Source of the DNA: Novosphingobium sp. IK01
GTDB lineage: Bacteria; Pseudomonadota; Alphaproteobacteria; Sphingomonadales; Sphingomonadaceae
Assembly: GCF_033242265.1 (NCBI RefSeq)
Contig: NZ_BTFW01000001.1
Location: forward strand, 1,364,001-1,428,000
Reading direction: 5' to 3'
Length of the DNA stretch: 64,000 nucleotides
Under the pieces are notes generated by a model. It was given only the letters and a program-made list of their open reading frames with translations, was not told the DNA's origin and searched no databases. The translations under genes were made by a program, and so were the position numbers. This document shows, one piece after another, positions 52,881 to 61,554 of the stretch; position 1 is the stretch's first letter, and each line of letters begins with the position of its first letter.

Positions 52881-52891
52881 GGAAGCACAAC

Positions 52892-52920
52892 GCGCGAGGG
52901 GCGCTTTTGGCCCCTCGCGC
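52892..52920. terminator. hairpin between gshB end and dedA start
   Basis: GCGCGAGGGGC and GCCCCTCGCGC pair over a CGCTTTTG-like loop directly downstream (reverse strand) of gshB. No T run follows on the reverse strand, so attenuation or transcript protection is as possible as termination. Confidence 0.45.
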
Positions 52921-52926
52921 CCCCTT

Positions 52927-53877
52927 TCACAACCGGCGTTCGATCGCGTCCCAGATGAGGGCGGGCGTGTCGGTGCCGTTGAAGCGGTCGATGGCGACGA
53001 TGCCGGTGGGCGAGGTCACGTTGATCTCGGTGAGCCACTTGCCCCCGATCACGTCGATCCCCACGAAGATCAACCCGCGCTTTTTCAGCTCGGGGCCCAG
53101 CGCCTCGCAGATTTCCTGCTCGCGCGCGGTGAGCGTGGCCGCCTCGGCATAGCCGCCGACCGCGAGGTTCGAGCGGAATTCGCCCTCGCCCGGCTTGCGG
53201 TTGATCGCGCCGGCCACTTCCCCGTCGACCAGCACGATGCGCTTGTCGCCCTCGGCCACTTCGGGAAGAAACGGCTGGACCATGAACGGCTCGGGCCAGA
53301 CCTGCCCGAACAGCTCGGCCAGCGCCGAAAGATTGCCGCCATCGGCCTCGATCTTGAAGACCGCCTTGCCGCCATTGCCATGCAGCGGCTTGACCACCAC
53401 CGCGCGCTCGCCCTGCGCGTGCTGGAACGCACGCACATCGGCCGCCGAGCGCGTGATCAGCGTGGGCGGCATGAAGTGCGCGTAATCGAGCACATAGACC
53501 TTTTCGGGCGCATTGCGCACCGAGCGCGGATCGTTGACCACCAGCGTCTCGCCCTCAAGGCGTTCGAGCAGGTGGGTGGCGGTGATATAGCCCAGGTCAA
53601 ACGGCGGGTCCTGCCGCATGAGCACGACATCGACATCGCGCCCGAGGTCGATCTTGCGCATCTCGCCCATCGTGTAGTGCGCGCCCTCGACCCGCTGGAC
53701 GGTGACAGGCGCGGCCTGTGCGCTCAGGCGGCCCGCTTCCCAGGCCAGCGAGGTCACATGGTAATACCACAGCTGCGCCCCGCGCGCCTGGGCCGAGAGC
53801 ATCAGCGCAAAGCTCGAATCGCCCGCGATATTGATCGAATGAAGGGGGTCCATCTGGACCGCAACGCGCAGGGTCAA
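52927..53877 (-). CDS. gshB: glutathione synthetase
   Basis: ATP-grasp ligase that joins gamma-glutamylcysteine and glycine. The 316-residue protein shows VAVQMDPLHSINIAGDSSFALM at the N-terminus, VLMRQDPPFDLGYITATHLLE, VNDPRSVRNAPEK, VVVKPLHGNGGKAVFKI (ATP-grasp) and the end LIFVGIDVIGGKWLTEINVTSPTG with the metal ligands. This is the typical proteobacterial enzyme. The next gene downstream in the same direction is dedA, 47 bp away. Confidence 0.96.
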   Translation of the reverse strand: MTLRVAVQMDPLHSINIAGDSSFALMLSAQARGAQLWYYHVTSLAWEAGRLSAQAAPVTVQRVEGAHYTMGEMRKIDLGRDVDVVLMRQDPPFDLGYITATHLLERLEGETLVVNDPRSVRNAPEKVYVLDYAHFMPPTLITRSAADVRAFQHAQGERAVVVKPLHGNGGKAVFKIEADGGNLSALAELFGQVWPEPFMVQPFLPEVAEGDKRIVLVDGEVAGAINRKPGEGEFRSNLAVGGYAEAATLTAREQEICEALGPELKKRGLIFVGIDVIGGKWLTEINVTSPTGIVAIDRFNGTDTPALIWDAIERRL

Positions 53878-54008
53878 AGCCGATACTCCGCAAATTATCC
53901 GTGGTCTTGCGGGCCCTCACTTAAAGATCATTTGGCACTTGGGCGACCAAAAAGGTGCCGCGCCCAACGCGGCGCATCACAGGATGACACTGCCTGAAAG
54001 GGATCTTC

Positions 54009-54206
54009 ATGCGCACTTCCAAGCTCGCCACCCCGCTCCTGACCGCCCTCGCCTGCTCGGCCCTCGCCTTCGGCGCCCCCGCAATGGCCCTCGCCAATCC
54101 GCCGGTCGAACACCCCAAGGAAGAAGAACACCACGACAAGAAGGACGAGCACCACGAGGAACACAAGGAAGAGCACAAGGAAGGCCATCACGAAGGCCAC
54201 CGCTGA
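54009..54206 (+). CDS. exported His/Glu/Lys-rich small protein
   Basis: A 65-residue protein: a signal peptide (KLATPLLTALACSALAFGAPAMALA) followed by a 36-residue mature chain of almost only charged residues, ending EEHKEGHHEGHR. The mature part holds 10 histidines and 11 glutamates, so metal binding in the periplasm (Ni, Zn, Cu) is plausible but unproven. An AAAGGGA ribosome site lies 8 nt before the ATG. A GCCGCG/CGCGGC hairpin lies in its leader at about 53956. No family recognised. Confidence 0.65.
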   Translation: MRTSKLATPLLTALACSALAFGAPAMALANPPVEHPKEEEHHDKKDEHHEEHKEEHKEGHHEGHR

Positions 54207-54294
54207 CACGCGGCCTGCCCTCACCCGTGTTTGAAGGCCGCGCCGGGTTGCCAGACGATGGCAATCCGGCGTGTCCGCTTTCGGGGCTTCCCCA

Positions 54295-54331
54295 CACGGA
54301 GCCCCCAACACGGAGCCCCAACACGGAGCCC
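54295..54331. repeat. 13-14 bp tandem repeat, 3 units
   Basis: CACGGAGCCC recurs at 54295, 54309 and 54322, separated by CCAA or CAA, in the short gap before the yraN stop codon. Confidence 0.85.
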
Positions 54332-54338
54332 GGCCGGA

Positions 54339-54701
54339 TCAGCCCCCCGGCTGCCAGACATGGACGATCCGCCGCGGCCAGCGCCACGGCGTGAGCAGGA
54401 TCACATCGATCCGCACATCCTCGCCAAACCGCGCGAACCGGGGCGCCAGCGCCTCTGCCGCCCGCGCCACGCGGGTCAGGCGCCGCGCATCGACGGCCCA
54501 GTCCAGCGCGGCGGCCTGCGCCCGCCATTTCACCTCGACAAAGGCCACCGTCCGCCCGCGCCGGACAACCAGGTCCACCTCGCCCACGCCCAGTTTCACC
54601 CGCCGCGCCAGAACGCGCCAGCCGGTCAACCGGCAATAGAGCGCGGCCCAGCCCTCCCCCCGGCGCCCGCGCGCCTCGGCCCGGGCGCGCGGATTGGTCA
54701 T
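54339..54701 (-). CDS. YraN family (UPF0102) endonuclease-like protein
   Basis: A 120-residue protein of the UPF0102 family. It starts TNPRARAEARGRRGEGWAALYCRL and carries the nuclease-like core LARRVKLGVGEVDLVVRRGRTVAFVEVKWR, where the G-E-x-D-L and E-V-K residues correspond to the PD-(D/E)xK active-site pattern, then RIDVILL. Function is unknown; in proteobacteria it almost always sits next to rsmI, as here, overlapping it by 4 nt. The ATG at 54701 gives the normal length. Confidence 0.9.
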   Translation of the reverse strand: MTNPRARAEARGRRGEGWAALYCRLTGWRVLARRVKLGVGEVDLVVRRGRTVAFVEVKWRAQAAALDWAVDARRLTRVARAAEALAPRFARFGEDVRIDVILLTPWRWPRRIVHVWQPGG

Positions 54702-55540
54702 CCTTGCGCTTTCAACTCCATCGCGCGGGCATAGAGCGTCTTGCGGTCGAGCCCGTGGGCCTTGGCGACCATGCCCGCCGCCTGCGAGGGCGAGGCCTGC
54801 GCCAGCGCCGCGCGCAGCAGCGCGTCCACGTCCTCGCCCTGCGGCGCGGCAGCCTCGGGCGCGGGGCCGGCGAGCAGGACGATCTCGCCCTTGGGCGGAT
54901 GGGCGGTGTAGTGGGCGATCAGCTCTGCCGCGCTGCCCGTCCGGCATTCCTCGTGCAGCTTGGTCAATTCGCGCGCCACGGCCAGATCGCGGCCCGGCAG
55001 GTGCTGCGCCATGGCTTCGAGGCTGGCGACCAGACGCGGCCCCGTCTCGTAAAACACCAGCGTTGCCGGAACGGCGGCCAGAGCGCCCAGCACATCGCCG
55101 CGCGCCTTGTCCTTCGAGGGCAGAAAACCGCCAAACAGGAACCGGTCGGTGGGAAGCCCGGCCAGTGTCAGCGCAACGACCATCGCGCTCGGCCCCGGCA
55201 GGCTGGTGACGGCAATGCCCCGCTCGCGCGCCTCGCGCACGAGCCGGTAGCCGGGGTCCGAAATCAGCGGCGTGCCCGCATCCGAAACCAGTACGACCGA
55301 CTTTTCGGCCATTTCACCGAGAAGTCTCTCGCGCACCTCGGCCGAGGCATGGTCATCATAGCGGCGCATGACCTTGCGAATTTGCAAATGATTAAGCAAC
55401 TTGCCCGTGACGCGGGTATCTTCACAGGCTACGAGGTCGCATCGGGCGAGCACGTCGGCCGCCCGCGCGGTGATGTCGCCAAGATTGCCGATGGGCGTGG
55501 CGACGATATAGAGCCCTGGCGCAAGCGATGGTGTTTCCAT
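54698..55540 (-). CDS. rsmI: 16S rRNA (cytidine1402-2'-O)-methyltransferase
   Basis: Tetrapyrrole-methylase-fold enzyme that 2'-O-methylates C1402 of 16S rRNA. The 280-residue protein has GLYIVATPIGNLGDIT at the start, CEDTRVTGKLLNHLQI, VVLVSDAGTPLISDPGY, VTSLPGPSAMVVALTLAGLP and FLPSKDKAR, all RsmI signatures. The ATG at 55540 gives the usual 10-residue lead; an upstream in-frame ATG would run into the divergent lipoprotein promoter. Divergent from the LpoA-like gene with a 39-bp gap, so the two share a promoter region. Confidence 0.95.
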   Translation of the reverse strand: METPSLAPGLYIVATPIGNLGDITARAADVLARCDLVACEDTRVTGKLLNHLQIRKVMRRYDDHASAEVRERLLGEMAEKSVVLVSDAGTPLISDPGYRLVREARERGIAVTSLPGPSAMVVALTLAGLPTDRFLFGGFLPSKDKARGDVLGALAAVPATLVFYETGPRLVASLEAMAQHLPGRDLAVARELTKLHEECRTGSAAELIAHYTAHPPKGEIVLLAGPAPEAAAPQGEDVDALLRAALAQASPSQAAGMVAKAHGLDRKTLYARAMELKAQG

Positions 55541-55579
55541 CGCATTTCCATGGACCGGCCTTTCGGGAGCGGCAAGCAG

Positions 55580-56797
55580 ATGATGACGGGTTTTGACGGC
55601 AATCAGGGCATTTCGGGCCAGGGACAGGCTCGACATCAGGCCCCTGATGGATGGAGCCGCCGCACCCTCGCGCGTATGGCCGCCCTCTGCGTGCCCGCCG
55701 CCCTGCTCGCGGGCTGCGCCGTCATCCCCAAGGGGGGCGAGCCCGTCGGCCCGCCGCCCCCGCGCGAAACCGCGCCCCAGGCCAATGTCCTGCCCACCGA
55801 TTCCGGGCGTCATCGCGTCGCCCTGCTGGTGCCGCTCTCCGGCCCCAATGCCGCCGTGGGTCAGGCCATCGCCAACGCCACCACGATGGCCCTGCTCGAC
55901 ACCAATGCCCAGTCGCTGCGCATCACGACCTATGACACCGGCACCGGCGCGGGGGCTGCGGCCAGCAGGGCCGTGCTCGACGGCAACCGCCTGATCCTGG
56001 GCCCGCTCACCGCCGACGACGTGAACGCCGTGGCCGCCGTGGCGCGCCCGGCCAAGCTGCCGATGATCACCTATTCCAACGACACTGCCGTGGCCGACCG
56101 CGATGTCTTCGTGCTCGGGCAGGTGCCCGGCCAATCGATTGCCCGCGTGATCGGCTATGCCCGTGCGCAAGGTGTGAAATCGATTGGTGCGATCATCCCC
56201 ACCGGCGTTTTCGGCCAGCGGGTGAGCAATGCGCTGGTCGAGGCCACGCGCGCACAGGGCATCACGCTGACCGACACCGAGACCTATGATCGCGGCAACA
56301 CCTCGGCGGCGAGCGCCGTGCGCCGGGTCAAGGCCAAAGGGCCCCTTGATGCGCTGGTGATCGCCGATGGTGCGCGCATCGCGCTTCAGGCCGCGCCCTT
56401 TGCGCGCGGCACCCGGCTGATCGGCACCGAACTGTGGAGCGGCGACGCGCGGATCGCGCGCAGCCCGGCGATGAAGGGCGCATGGTTCGCCGCCGTGTCG
56501 GACGACCGCTATGGCCGCTTCGAGCAGTCCTACCGCCAGCGTTTCGGCGCGGCGCCTGCGCGCATCGCCACGCTGGGCTATGATTCGGTCCTGCTCACCC
56601 TCAACATCGCGCGTACGTGGAAGCCGGGCACCCTGTTCCCGACCGCGCGCCTTTATGACCGCGACGGCTTCATCGGCATGGACGGGGTCTTCCGGTTCAA
56701 CGCGCGCGGCGTGGCCGAGCGTGCGCTCGAAGTGCGCGAAGTGGGCACCGGAACCGTCAGCACCGTGTCGAAGGCCCCGCAAAAGTTCGTGAACTGA
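55580..56797 (+). CDS. LpoA-like penicillin-binding protein activator lipoprotein
   Basis: A 405-residue outer-membrane lipoprotein with C46 after LLAGC. The mature part is a periplasmic-binding (Leu/Ile/Val-type) fold: HRVALLVPLSGPNAAVGQAIANATTMAL, NRLILGPLTADDVNAVA, SIGAIIPTGVFGQRVSNAL and GWDS-like ATLGYDSVLL. This is the C-terminal domain of LpoA without the TPR half, the usual alphaproteobacterial form. The start is set at the double ATG of 55580 behind GGGAGCGGC; an ATG at 55550 would add ten residues. The location next to rsmI-yraN matches the E. coli lpoA-yraN neighbourhood. Confidence 0.85.
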   Translation: MMTGFDGNQGISGQGQARHQAPDGWSRRTLARMAALCVPAALLAGCAVIPKGGEPVGPPPPRETAPQANVLPTDSGRHRVALLVPLSGPNAAVGQAIANATTMALLDTNAQSLRITTYDTGTGAGAAASRAVLDGNRLILGPLTADDVNAVAAVARPAKLPMITYSNDTAVADRDVFVLGQVPGQSIARVIGYARAQGVKSIGAIIPTGVFGQRVSNALVEATRAQGITLTDTETYDRGNTSAASAVRRVKAKGPLDALVIADGARIALQAAPFARGTRLIGTELWSGDARIARSPAMKGAWFAAVSDDRYGRFEQSYRQRFGAAPARIATLGYDSVLLTLNIARTWKPGTLFPTARLYDRDGFIGMDGVFRFNARGVAERALEVREVGTGTVSTVSKAPQKFVN

Positions 56798-56878
56798 CCA
56801 TTTTCGGGCGAATAAGGGAGGATTGACGCGCGCAGGGGCCTTGCGCGCGAAATCGGGAATGTTCTACAGTCGTTCTCT

Positions 56879-58903
56879 ATGGCGACAGACGATTCCGGCT
56901 CCCTGTTCGACAAGCTGCCCGCCGGCAGCCCCCAAGAAAGCTATGATGGCTCGGCCATCGAGGTGCTCGAAGGGCTCGAACCCGTCCGCCGCCGCCCCGG
57001 CATGTACATCGGCGGCACGGACGAGCGCGCGCTGCACCATCTCGTCGCCGAAGTGCTCGACAACGCGATGGACGAAGCGGTCGCTGGCCATGCCAACCGC
57101 ATCGAGGTCACGCTCGAAGCCGCAGCCGGCGCTGCGGGCAAAGTCACCATCACCGACAACGGGCGCGGCATCCCGGTCGATGAACACCCCAAGTATCCGG
57201 GTAAGTCCGCGCTCGAAGTGATCCTCACCACGCTCCATTCGGGCGGCAAGTTCTCGGGCAAGGCCTATGCCACCTCGGGCGGGCTTCACGGCGTGGGCAT
57301 CTCGGTGGTCAACGCGCTCTCGACGCTCACCCGTGTCGAGGTGGCGCGCAACAAGGAACTCTACGCGCAGGAGTTTTCGTGCGGGCTGCCCACCGGGCCG
57401 CTGGCGCGCGTGGGCAATGCGCCCAACCGGCGCGGCACCAGTGTCAGCTTCATCCCCGACGCGACGATCTTCGGCGCGGACGCCAGATTCAAGCCCGCGC
57501 GCCTGTTCCGCCTCGTGCGGTCCAAGGCCTACCTGTTCGCGGGCGTCGAAATCCGCTGGAAGTGCGACCCCGCGCTGGTTTCCGACGACACCCCCGCCGA
57601 GGCCGTGTTCCAGTTCCCCGGCGGGCTTGCCGATCATCTGGCCGAACAGGTCAAGGGCCGCGAATGCGTGACCAGTGCCCCCTTTGCCGGGAGCCAGGAA
57701 TTTCCCCATGGCCCCAATGGCGAGGAAATGGGCCGCGTCGAATGGGCAATTGCCTGGCCGCTGTGGTCGGACGGGGCCTATTCGTGGTATTGCAATACCA
57801 TCCCCACGCCCGATGGCGGCACCCATGAACAGGGCCTGCGCGCCGCGCTCACCCGCGGCATCCGCGCCTTTGGCGAACTGGTCGGCCAGAAGAAGGCCAA
57901 GGACATCACGCCCGAGGACATGATCACCGGCAGCGAGATCATGCTCTCGGTGTTCATCCGCGATCCCCAGTTCCAGAGCCAGACCAAGGACCGCCTGACC
58001 TCGCCCGAGGCCGCGCGCATGGTCGAAAGCGCGGTGCGCGACCATTTCGACCACTTCCTGACCGACAACATGGACCGGGGCCGCGCGCTGCTGGGTGCGG
58101 TCATGGACCGCATGGACGAGCGCCTGCGCCGCAAGGCCGAGCGCGAGGTCAAGCGCAAGACCGCCACCAACGCGCGCAAGCTGCGCCTGCCGGGCAAGCT
58201 GACCGACTGTTCGGGCGAAGGCGAGGGCGAGACCGAACTGTTCATCGTCGAGGGCGATTCGGCAGGGGGCAGCGCCAAGCAGGCGCGCGACCGCAAGACG
58301 CAGGCGATCCTGCCGATCCGCGGCAAGATCCTCAACGTCGCGAGTGCCACCGCCGACAAGATCCGCGCCAATCAGGAAATCGCCGATCTCGGCCTCGCGC
58401 TGGGCTGCGGCACCCGCAAGGACTGCAACCCCGACGCGCTGCGCTATGACCGCGTGATCATCATGACCGACGCCGATGTCGACGGCGCGCATATCGCCAC
58501 GCTCTTGATGACCTTCTTCTTTCAGGAAATGCCCGAACTCGTCCGGCGCGGGCACCTCTACCTCGCCCAGCCGCCGCTCTATCGCCTCACGGCGGGCACT
58601 GTCTCGGCCTATGCCCGCGACGACGCGCACCGCGCCGAACTGGAAGCGACCAAGTTCAAGGGCAAGAAAGTCGACGTGGGCCGCTTCAAGGGTCTTGGCG
58701 AAATGAACCCCGGCCAGTTGCGCGAAACCACGATGGCACCGGCCACGCGCAGCCTTTTGCGCATCACCCTGCCCCCCGAATACGAAGGCCGGGCGGCGGT
58801 CAAGGATCTGGTCGACCGCCTGATGGGCCGCAACCCCGAACACCGCTTCCAGTTCATCCAGAACCGCGCGGGCGACCTCGACCGCGACCTGATCGACGCC
58901 TGA
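56879..58903 (+). CDS. parE: DNA topoisomerase IV subunit B
   Basis: ATPase subunit that with ParC decatenates daughter chromosomes. The 674-residue protein has the GHKL ATP pocket (AEVLDNAMDEAVAGHANR, TDNGRGIPVDEHPK, SGGLHGVGISVVNALS), a transducer domain, and the TOPRIM domain with E458 in VEGDSAGGSAKQ, PIRGKILNVASA, and TDADVDGAHI. The QEMPELVRRGHLYLAQPPLYRL block follows. KNPGQLWETTM-type motif reads MNPGQLRETTM. The lack of the long insertion and the LRLPGKLTDCS motif favour ParE over GyrB. Confidence 0.95.
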   Translation: MATDDSGSLFDKLPAGSPQESYDGSAIEVLEGLEPVRRRPGMYIGGTDERALHHLVAEVLDNAMDEAVAGHANRIEVTLEAAAGAAGKVTITDNGRGIPVDEHPKYPGKSALEVILTTLHSGGKFSGKAYATSGGLHGVGISVVNALSTLTRVEVARNKELYAQEFSCGLPTGPLARVGNAPNRRGTSVSFIPDATIFGADARFKPARLFRLVRSKAYLFAGVEIRWKCDPALVSDDTPAEAVFQFPGGLADHLAEQVKGRECVTSAPFAGSQEFPHGPNGEEMGRVEWAIAWPLWSDGAYSWYCNTIPTPDGGTHEQGLRAALTRGIRAFGELVGQKKAKDITPEDMITGSEIMLSVFIRDPQFQSQTKDRLTSPEAARMVESAVRDHFDHFLTDNMDRGRALLGAVMDRMDERLRRKAEREVKRKTATNARKLRLPGKLTDCSGEGEGETELFIVEGDSAGGSAKQARDRKTQAILPIRGKILNVASATADKIRANQEIADLGLALGCGTRKDCNPDALRYDRVIIMTDADVDGAHIATLLMTFFFQEMPELVRRGHLYLAQPPLYRLTAGTVSAYARDDAHRAELEATKFKGKKVDVGRFKGLGEMNPGQLRETTMAPATRSLLRITLPPEYEGRAAVKDLVDRLMGRNPEHRFQFIQNRAGDLDRDLIDA

Positions 58904-58913
58904 GCGCCAGAAC

Positions 58914-58942
58914 CGCCCAGCCTCATTCTCCCGAGGCTGGGC
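58914..58942. terminator. hairpin between convergent parE and TonB-like gene
   Basis: GCCCAGCCTC pairs with GAGGCTGGGC over an ATTCTCCC loop. It overlaps the last codons of the reverse-strand gene. Confidence 0.55.
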
Positions 58943-59720
58943 TGTCGCTTCCCTTGCGGCGGATGAAGTCGAAGCGGATGCGGACCCAGGCGCCGACCAG
59001 CGGCGTGCCGTTGACGCGGGGCGGGCGCACGAGGAACTGCCACGAGGCCTGACGCAGCACGCGGGCCATGCCCGAGCCTGCGGGGCTTTCGTCGAGTTCC
59101 TGGCAATCCTCGACATGATAGTTGGCAACCGTGCGGCAGGAGATCATTGCCCAGCCGCGCACGTTCTGGCCGGGGCGCATGTAGCCTTGCAGTTCGGCGT
59201 CGCGCGGTTCGCGATACCACTGCGCGTTGTAGAGGCGCGAGCCGTCGGGCGCGGCGCCATCGGTACTGCCGCCACCACCCCCGCCGCCCCCGGCCGAGGC
59301 GCTTTGCGCGCCGCTGCCCGTACCCGCGCTCTTGATCCCGGAAATGTCGCTCGCGGCAAAGTCGGAATGCTTCATCGGGATGAAGCCTTCGGGCCATTGC
59401 ACCTGATTTTGCGTGGGCACGACCACGCGCGGCGGGCGCGGTGCGGAAGCGGCCGCAGCAGCCGACGAGGATGCTTTTTGCGGCGCCTGCTGCGCGGCCT
59501 TGGGGGCCGGATTATCGCTCTTTTCCCCGCGCGCGGCGGTCAGGTTCACCGCCGTGAGCGTGCCGCCCTCGTGCCTGGCCGGGGGATCGTAGAGCCCGAC
59601 CGACCACAGCGCCGCCAGCAGCAGGAGCGACATCGCCAGTGCCAGAACGAACGACAGGGGGCGGCGGCGGGGATCGGCACCATAGCGCCCTCCCCCTTCC
59701 GCAAGGATCTGGTCTTGCAT
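58923..59720 (-). CDS. TonB-like energy-transducer-related protein
   Basis: A 265-residue membrane-anchored protein. One N-terminal helix (PLSFVLALAMSLLLLAALWSVGLY), a Pro/Ala/Lys-rich spacer, an uninterrupted run of eight glycines near residues 146-153, and a C-terminal domain with YNAQWYREPRDAELQGYM, WAMISCRTVANYHVEDCQELDESP and GTPLVGAWVRIRFDF. The last part follows the TonB C-terminal pattern (partner strands and R-x-R-F-x-F), so an energy transducer or TonB-C paralogue is likely. No exbB/exbD adjacent. Two cysteines in the C-terminal domain may form a disulfide. Confidence 0.7.
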   Translation of the reverse strand: MQDQILAEGGGRYGADPRRRPLSFVLALAMSLLLLAALWSVGLYDPPARHEGGTLTAVNLTAARGEKSDNPAPKAAQQAPQKASSSAAAAASAPRPPRVVVPTQNQVQWPEGFIPMKHSDFAASDISGIKSAGTGSGAQSASAGGGGGGGGSTDGAAPDGSRLYNAQWYREPRDAELQGYMRPGQNVRGWAMISCRTVANYHVEDCQELDESPAGSGMARVLRQASWQFLVRPPRVNGTPLVGAWVRIRFDFIRRKGSDSPASGE

Positions 59721-59848
59721 CGAGGCTCCGTCACGCAGGGCAGCGCCCGCCGGGGGTCATGCCCTATACCATGGGGTTTCAGGGCAAAACCCTCGATAGC
59801 CCGGTTCCCTTCGCGGATAACGTGAAAAATTGCACAGGAATGCGTGAT

Positions 59849-59872
59849 GCCTCTGGTATGGCCTCTGGTATG
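59849..59872. repeat. 12-bp tandem duplication
   Basis: GCCTCTGGTATG twice head to tail in the 194-bp gap upstream of the GFA gene. The doubled GGTATGACA-like end could matter for its promoter. Confidence 0.9.
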
Positions 59873-59914
59873 ACAGGCCCATACGGGCATCATGCCTGTC
59901 GGGAGATAGCATCC

Positions 59915-60358
59915 ATGTCTTTTTCAGGACGCTGCGCCTGTGGCGCGGTGAGCGCGACGATTTCAGCCTCGCAGCCGGTCACCGTGCGCCAGTGCTGGTG
60001 CCGCCAGTGCCAGCAGGCCGCCGCCGGTGGATCGACCAACAACGCGATCTTCCCTGCCGAAGACGTGGCGCTGACCGGCACGCTGGGTACCTTTTCCTAT
60101 GTCGCGCCTTCGGGCAACACGCTCACCCAGTTCTTCTGCCCGGACTGCGGAACGCCGGTCATGGCGCAATCGTCGGGGCGGATGCACTTGCGCACCATGC
60201 GCCTGGGCTTCCTCGATCCGGGCCATGGGCTTGAGCCCGAGATGGTGATCTGGACCAGCGAGGCCCCGCCCTGGGCGCAGATCGATACCCGCGCCCAGAC
60301 GTTCGAGGGCCAGCCGCCTGCCCCCCAGTCGCCGACCCCACCCGTTCCGGCTCAATAG
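59915..60358 (+). CDS. GFA family protein (glutathione-dependent formaldehyde-activating-like)
   Basis: A 147-residue zinc-binding Mss4-like fold protein. The ligands read C7-x-C9 (GRCACGAV), C27-x-C29-x2-C32 (QCWCRQCQQ), and FFCPDCGTPV near residue 75, the GFA pattern. The name comes from a Gfa once thought to help formaldehyde react with glutathione; most members are uncharacterised. The Pro-rich C-terminus (PPAPQSPTPPVPAQ) is likely disordered. GGGAGA lies upstream of the ATG. It overlaps the end of the convergent DUF1343 gene by 7 nt. Confidence 0.85.
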   Translation: MSFSGRCACGAVSATISASQPVTVRQCWCRQCQQAAAGGSTNNAIFPAEDVALTGTLGTFSYVAPSGNTLTQFFCPDCGTPVMAQSSGRMHLRTMRLGFLDPGHGLEPEMVIWTSEAPPWAQIDTRAQTFEGQPPAPQSPTPPVPAQ

Positions 60359-61554
60359 AGCAGGAACGGCGCGCGCTGCTCTTCCCAGGCCCTTTCGTCG
60401 GCCCCGGCCATGCGGTCGAGGTCGGCGGGGGATGCCGCGCGATCATCGACCCATTCGCGCAAGGCCGGACCGCCGTTGATCACGTCGATCGCCAGCTTGT
60501 CGAGCACGTATTCATAGGGAAAATCGCGCCAGAGCGGATAGTCGGGCGCAAGGTTGCGGATCGCCTTGAAGGCCAGCGCCTGCGCCCGCCATGGCCGGAA
60601 CGCGCCATGGTCATAGAACGCACCTTCCGGGTGCAGCATGAGCGCGTGGCACAGCGTGCCGACATGCTTGTGGAAGGTCGGCTCGAACCAGCATTCGCGG
60701 ATCGCGGTGCCTGCCAGCCAATCGGGCGCGAGGCGCTCCATTTCCGCGCGGACGGCCAGCGCGTCGAGGTCGGGCGCGCCGAACAGGACTTCGAGCGGGC
60801 GGGTGGTGCCGCGCCCTTCGGACAGGGTCGTCCCTTCGAGCATGACCGTCCCGGCATAGGCACGCGCCATCGCCAGGCTCGCCGCATTGGGGCTGGGGTT
60901 GATCCACAGGCGGTCGGTCGGCCAGCCAAAGCCGGGCGCGGCCTGGGGTTCCCAGCCTTCCATCGTGACGACATGGTAATCCACGTCGAGGTTGTAGTGG
61001 GCGATGAACCAGCGGCCCATTTCGCCCAGCGTCATCCCGTGGCGCATCGGCATGGGCCCTGCCCCCACGAAGCTTTCCCAGCCGGGCACCAGTGTCAGCC
61101 CCTCGACCGGGCGGCCGGCGGGGTTGGGCCTGTCGAGCACCCAGACCGCCTTGCCCGTGCCGTGGCAGGCTTCGAGCAGGTAGAGCAGCGTGGTGACGAA
61201 CGTATAGATCCGGCAGCCCAGATCCTGAAGGTCGAACAGGAAGACATCGGCAGTGTCGATCATCGCCGCGCTCGGGCGGCGGACCTGCCCGTAGAGGCTG
61301 AACACCGGGATGCCGAGCGCGGGATCGCGATAGTCGTCGGTCTCGACCATGTTGTCCTGCTTGTCGCCCTTGAGCCCGTGCTGCGGGCCGAAGGCGGCGG
61401 TCAGGGTCACGTCGGGGCAGGCGGCCAGTGCGTCGAGCGCGTGGGTCAGGCCTTGCGTCAACGAGGCGGGATGGGCGACGAGCGCCACGCGGCGGCCTTC
61501 GAGCGGGCGGCGCAGCGCGGGCGAGGCGAGCAGGCGATCAAGTCCGGTCTTCAT
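60352..61554 (-). CDS. DUF1343 / NamZ-like exo-beta-N-acetylmuramidase
   Basis: A 400-residue member of DUF1343 (GH171). Bacillus NamZ of this family removes terminal MurNAc from peptidoglycan fragments. Signatures: VALVAHPASLTQGLTHALDAL, AAFGPQHGLKGDKQDNM, VFSLYGQVRRPS, FDLQDLGCRIYTFVTTL, VLDRPNPAGRPVEG and ISEGRGTTRPLE-like LSEGRGTTRPLEVLFGAP. No signal peptide is seen, so the protein is probably cytosolic, consistent with a role in muropeptide recycling. Its ATG overlaps the stop of the upstream DOMON-like gene by 4 nt, so both are one operon. Confidence 0.88.
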   Translation of the reverse strand: MKTGLDRLLASPALRRPLEGRRVALVAHPASLTQGLTHALDALAACPDVTLTAAFGPQHGLKGDKQDNMVETDDYRDPALGIPVFSLYGQVRRPSAAMIDTADVFLFDLQDLGCRIYTFVTTLLYLLEACHGTGKAVWVLDRPNPAGRPVEGLTLVPGWESFVGAGPMPMRHGMTLGEMGRWFIAHYNLDVDYHVVTMEGWEPQAAPGFGWPTDRLWINPSPNAASLAMARAYAGTVMLEGTTLSEGRGTTRPLEVLFGAPDLDALAVRAEMERLAPDWLAGTAIRECWFEPTFHKHVGTLCHALMLHPEGAFYDHGAFRPWRAQALAFKAIRNLAPDYPLWRDFPYEYVLDKLAIDVINGGPALREWVDDRAASPADLDRMAGADERAWEEQRAPFLLY

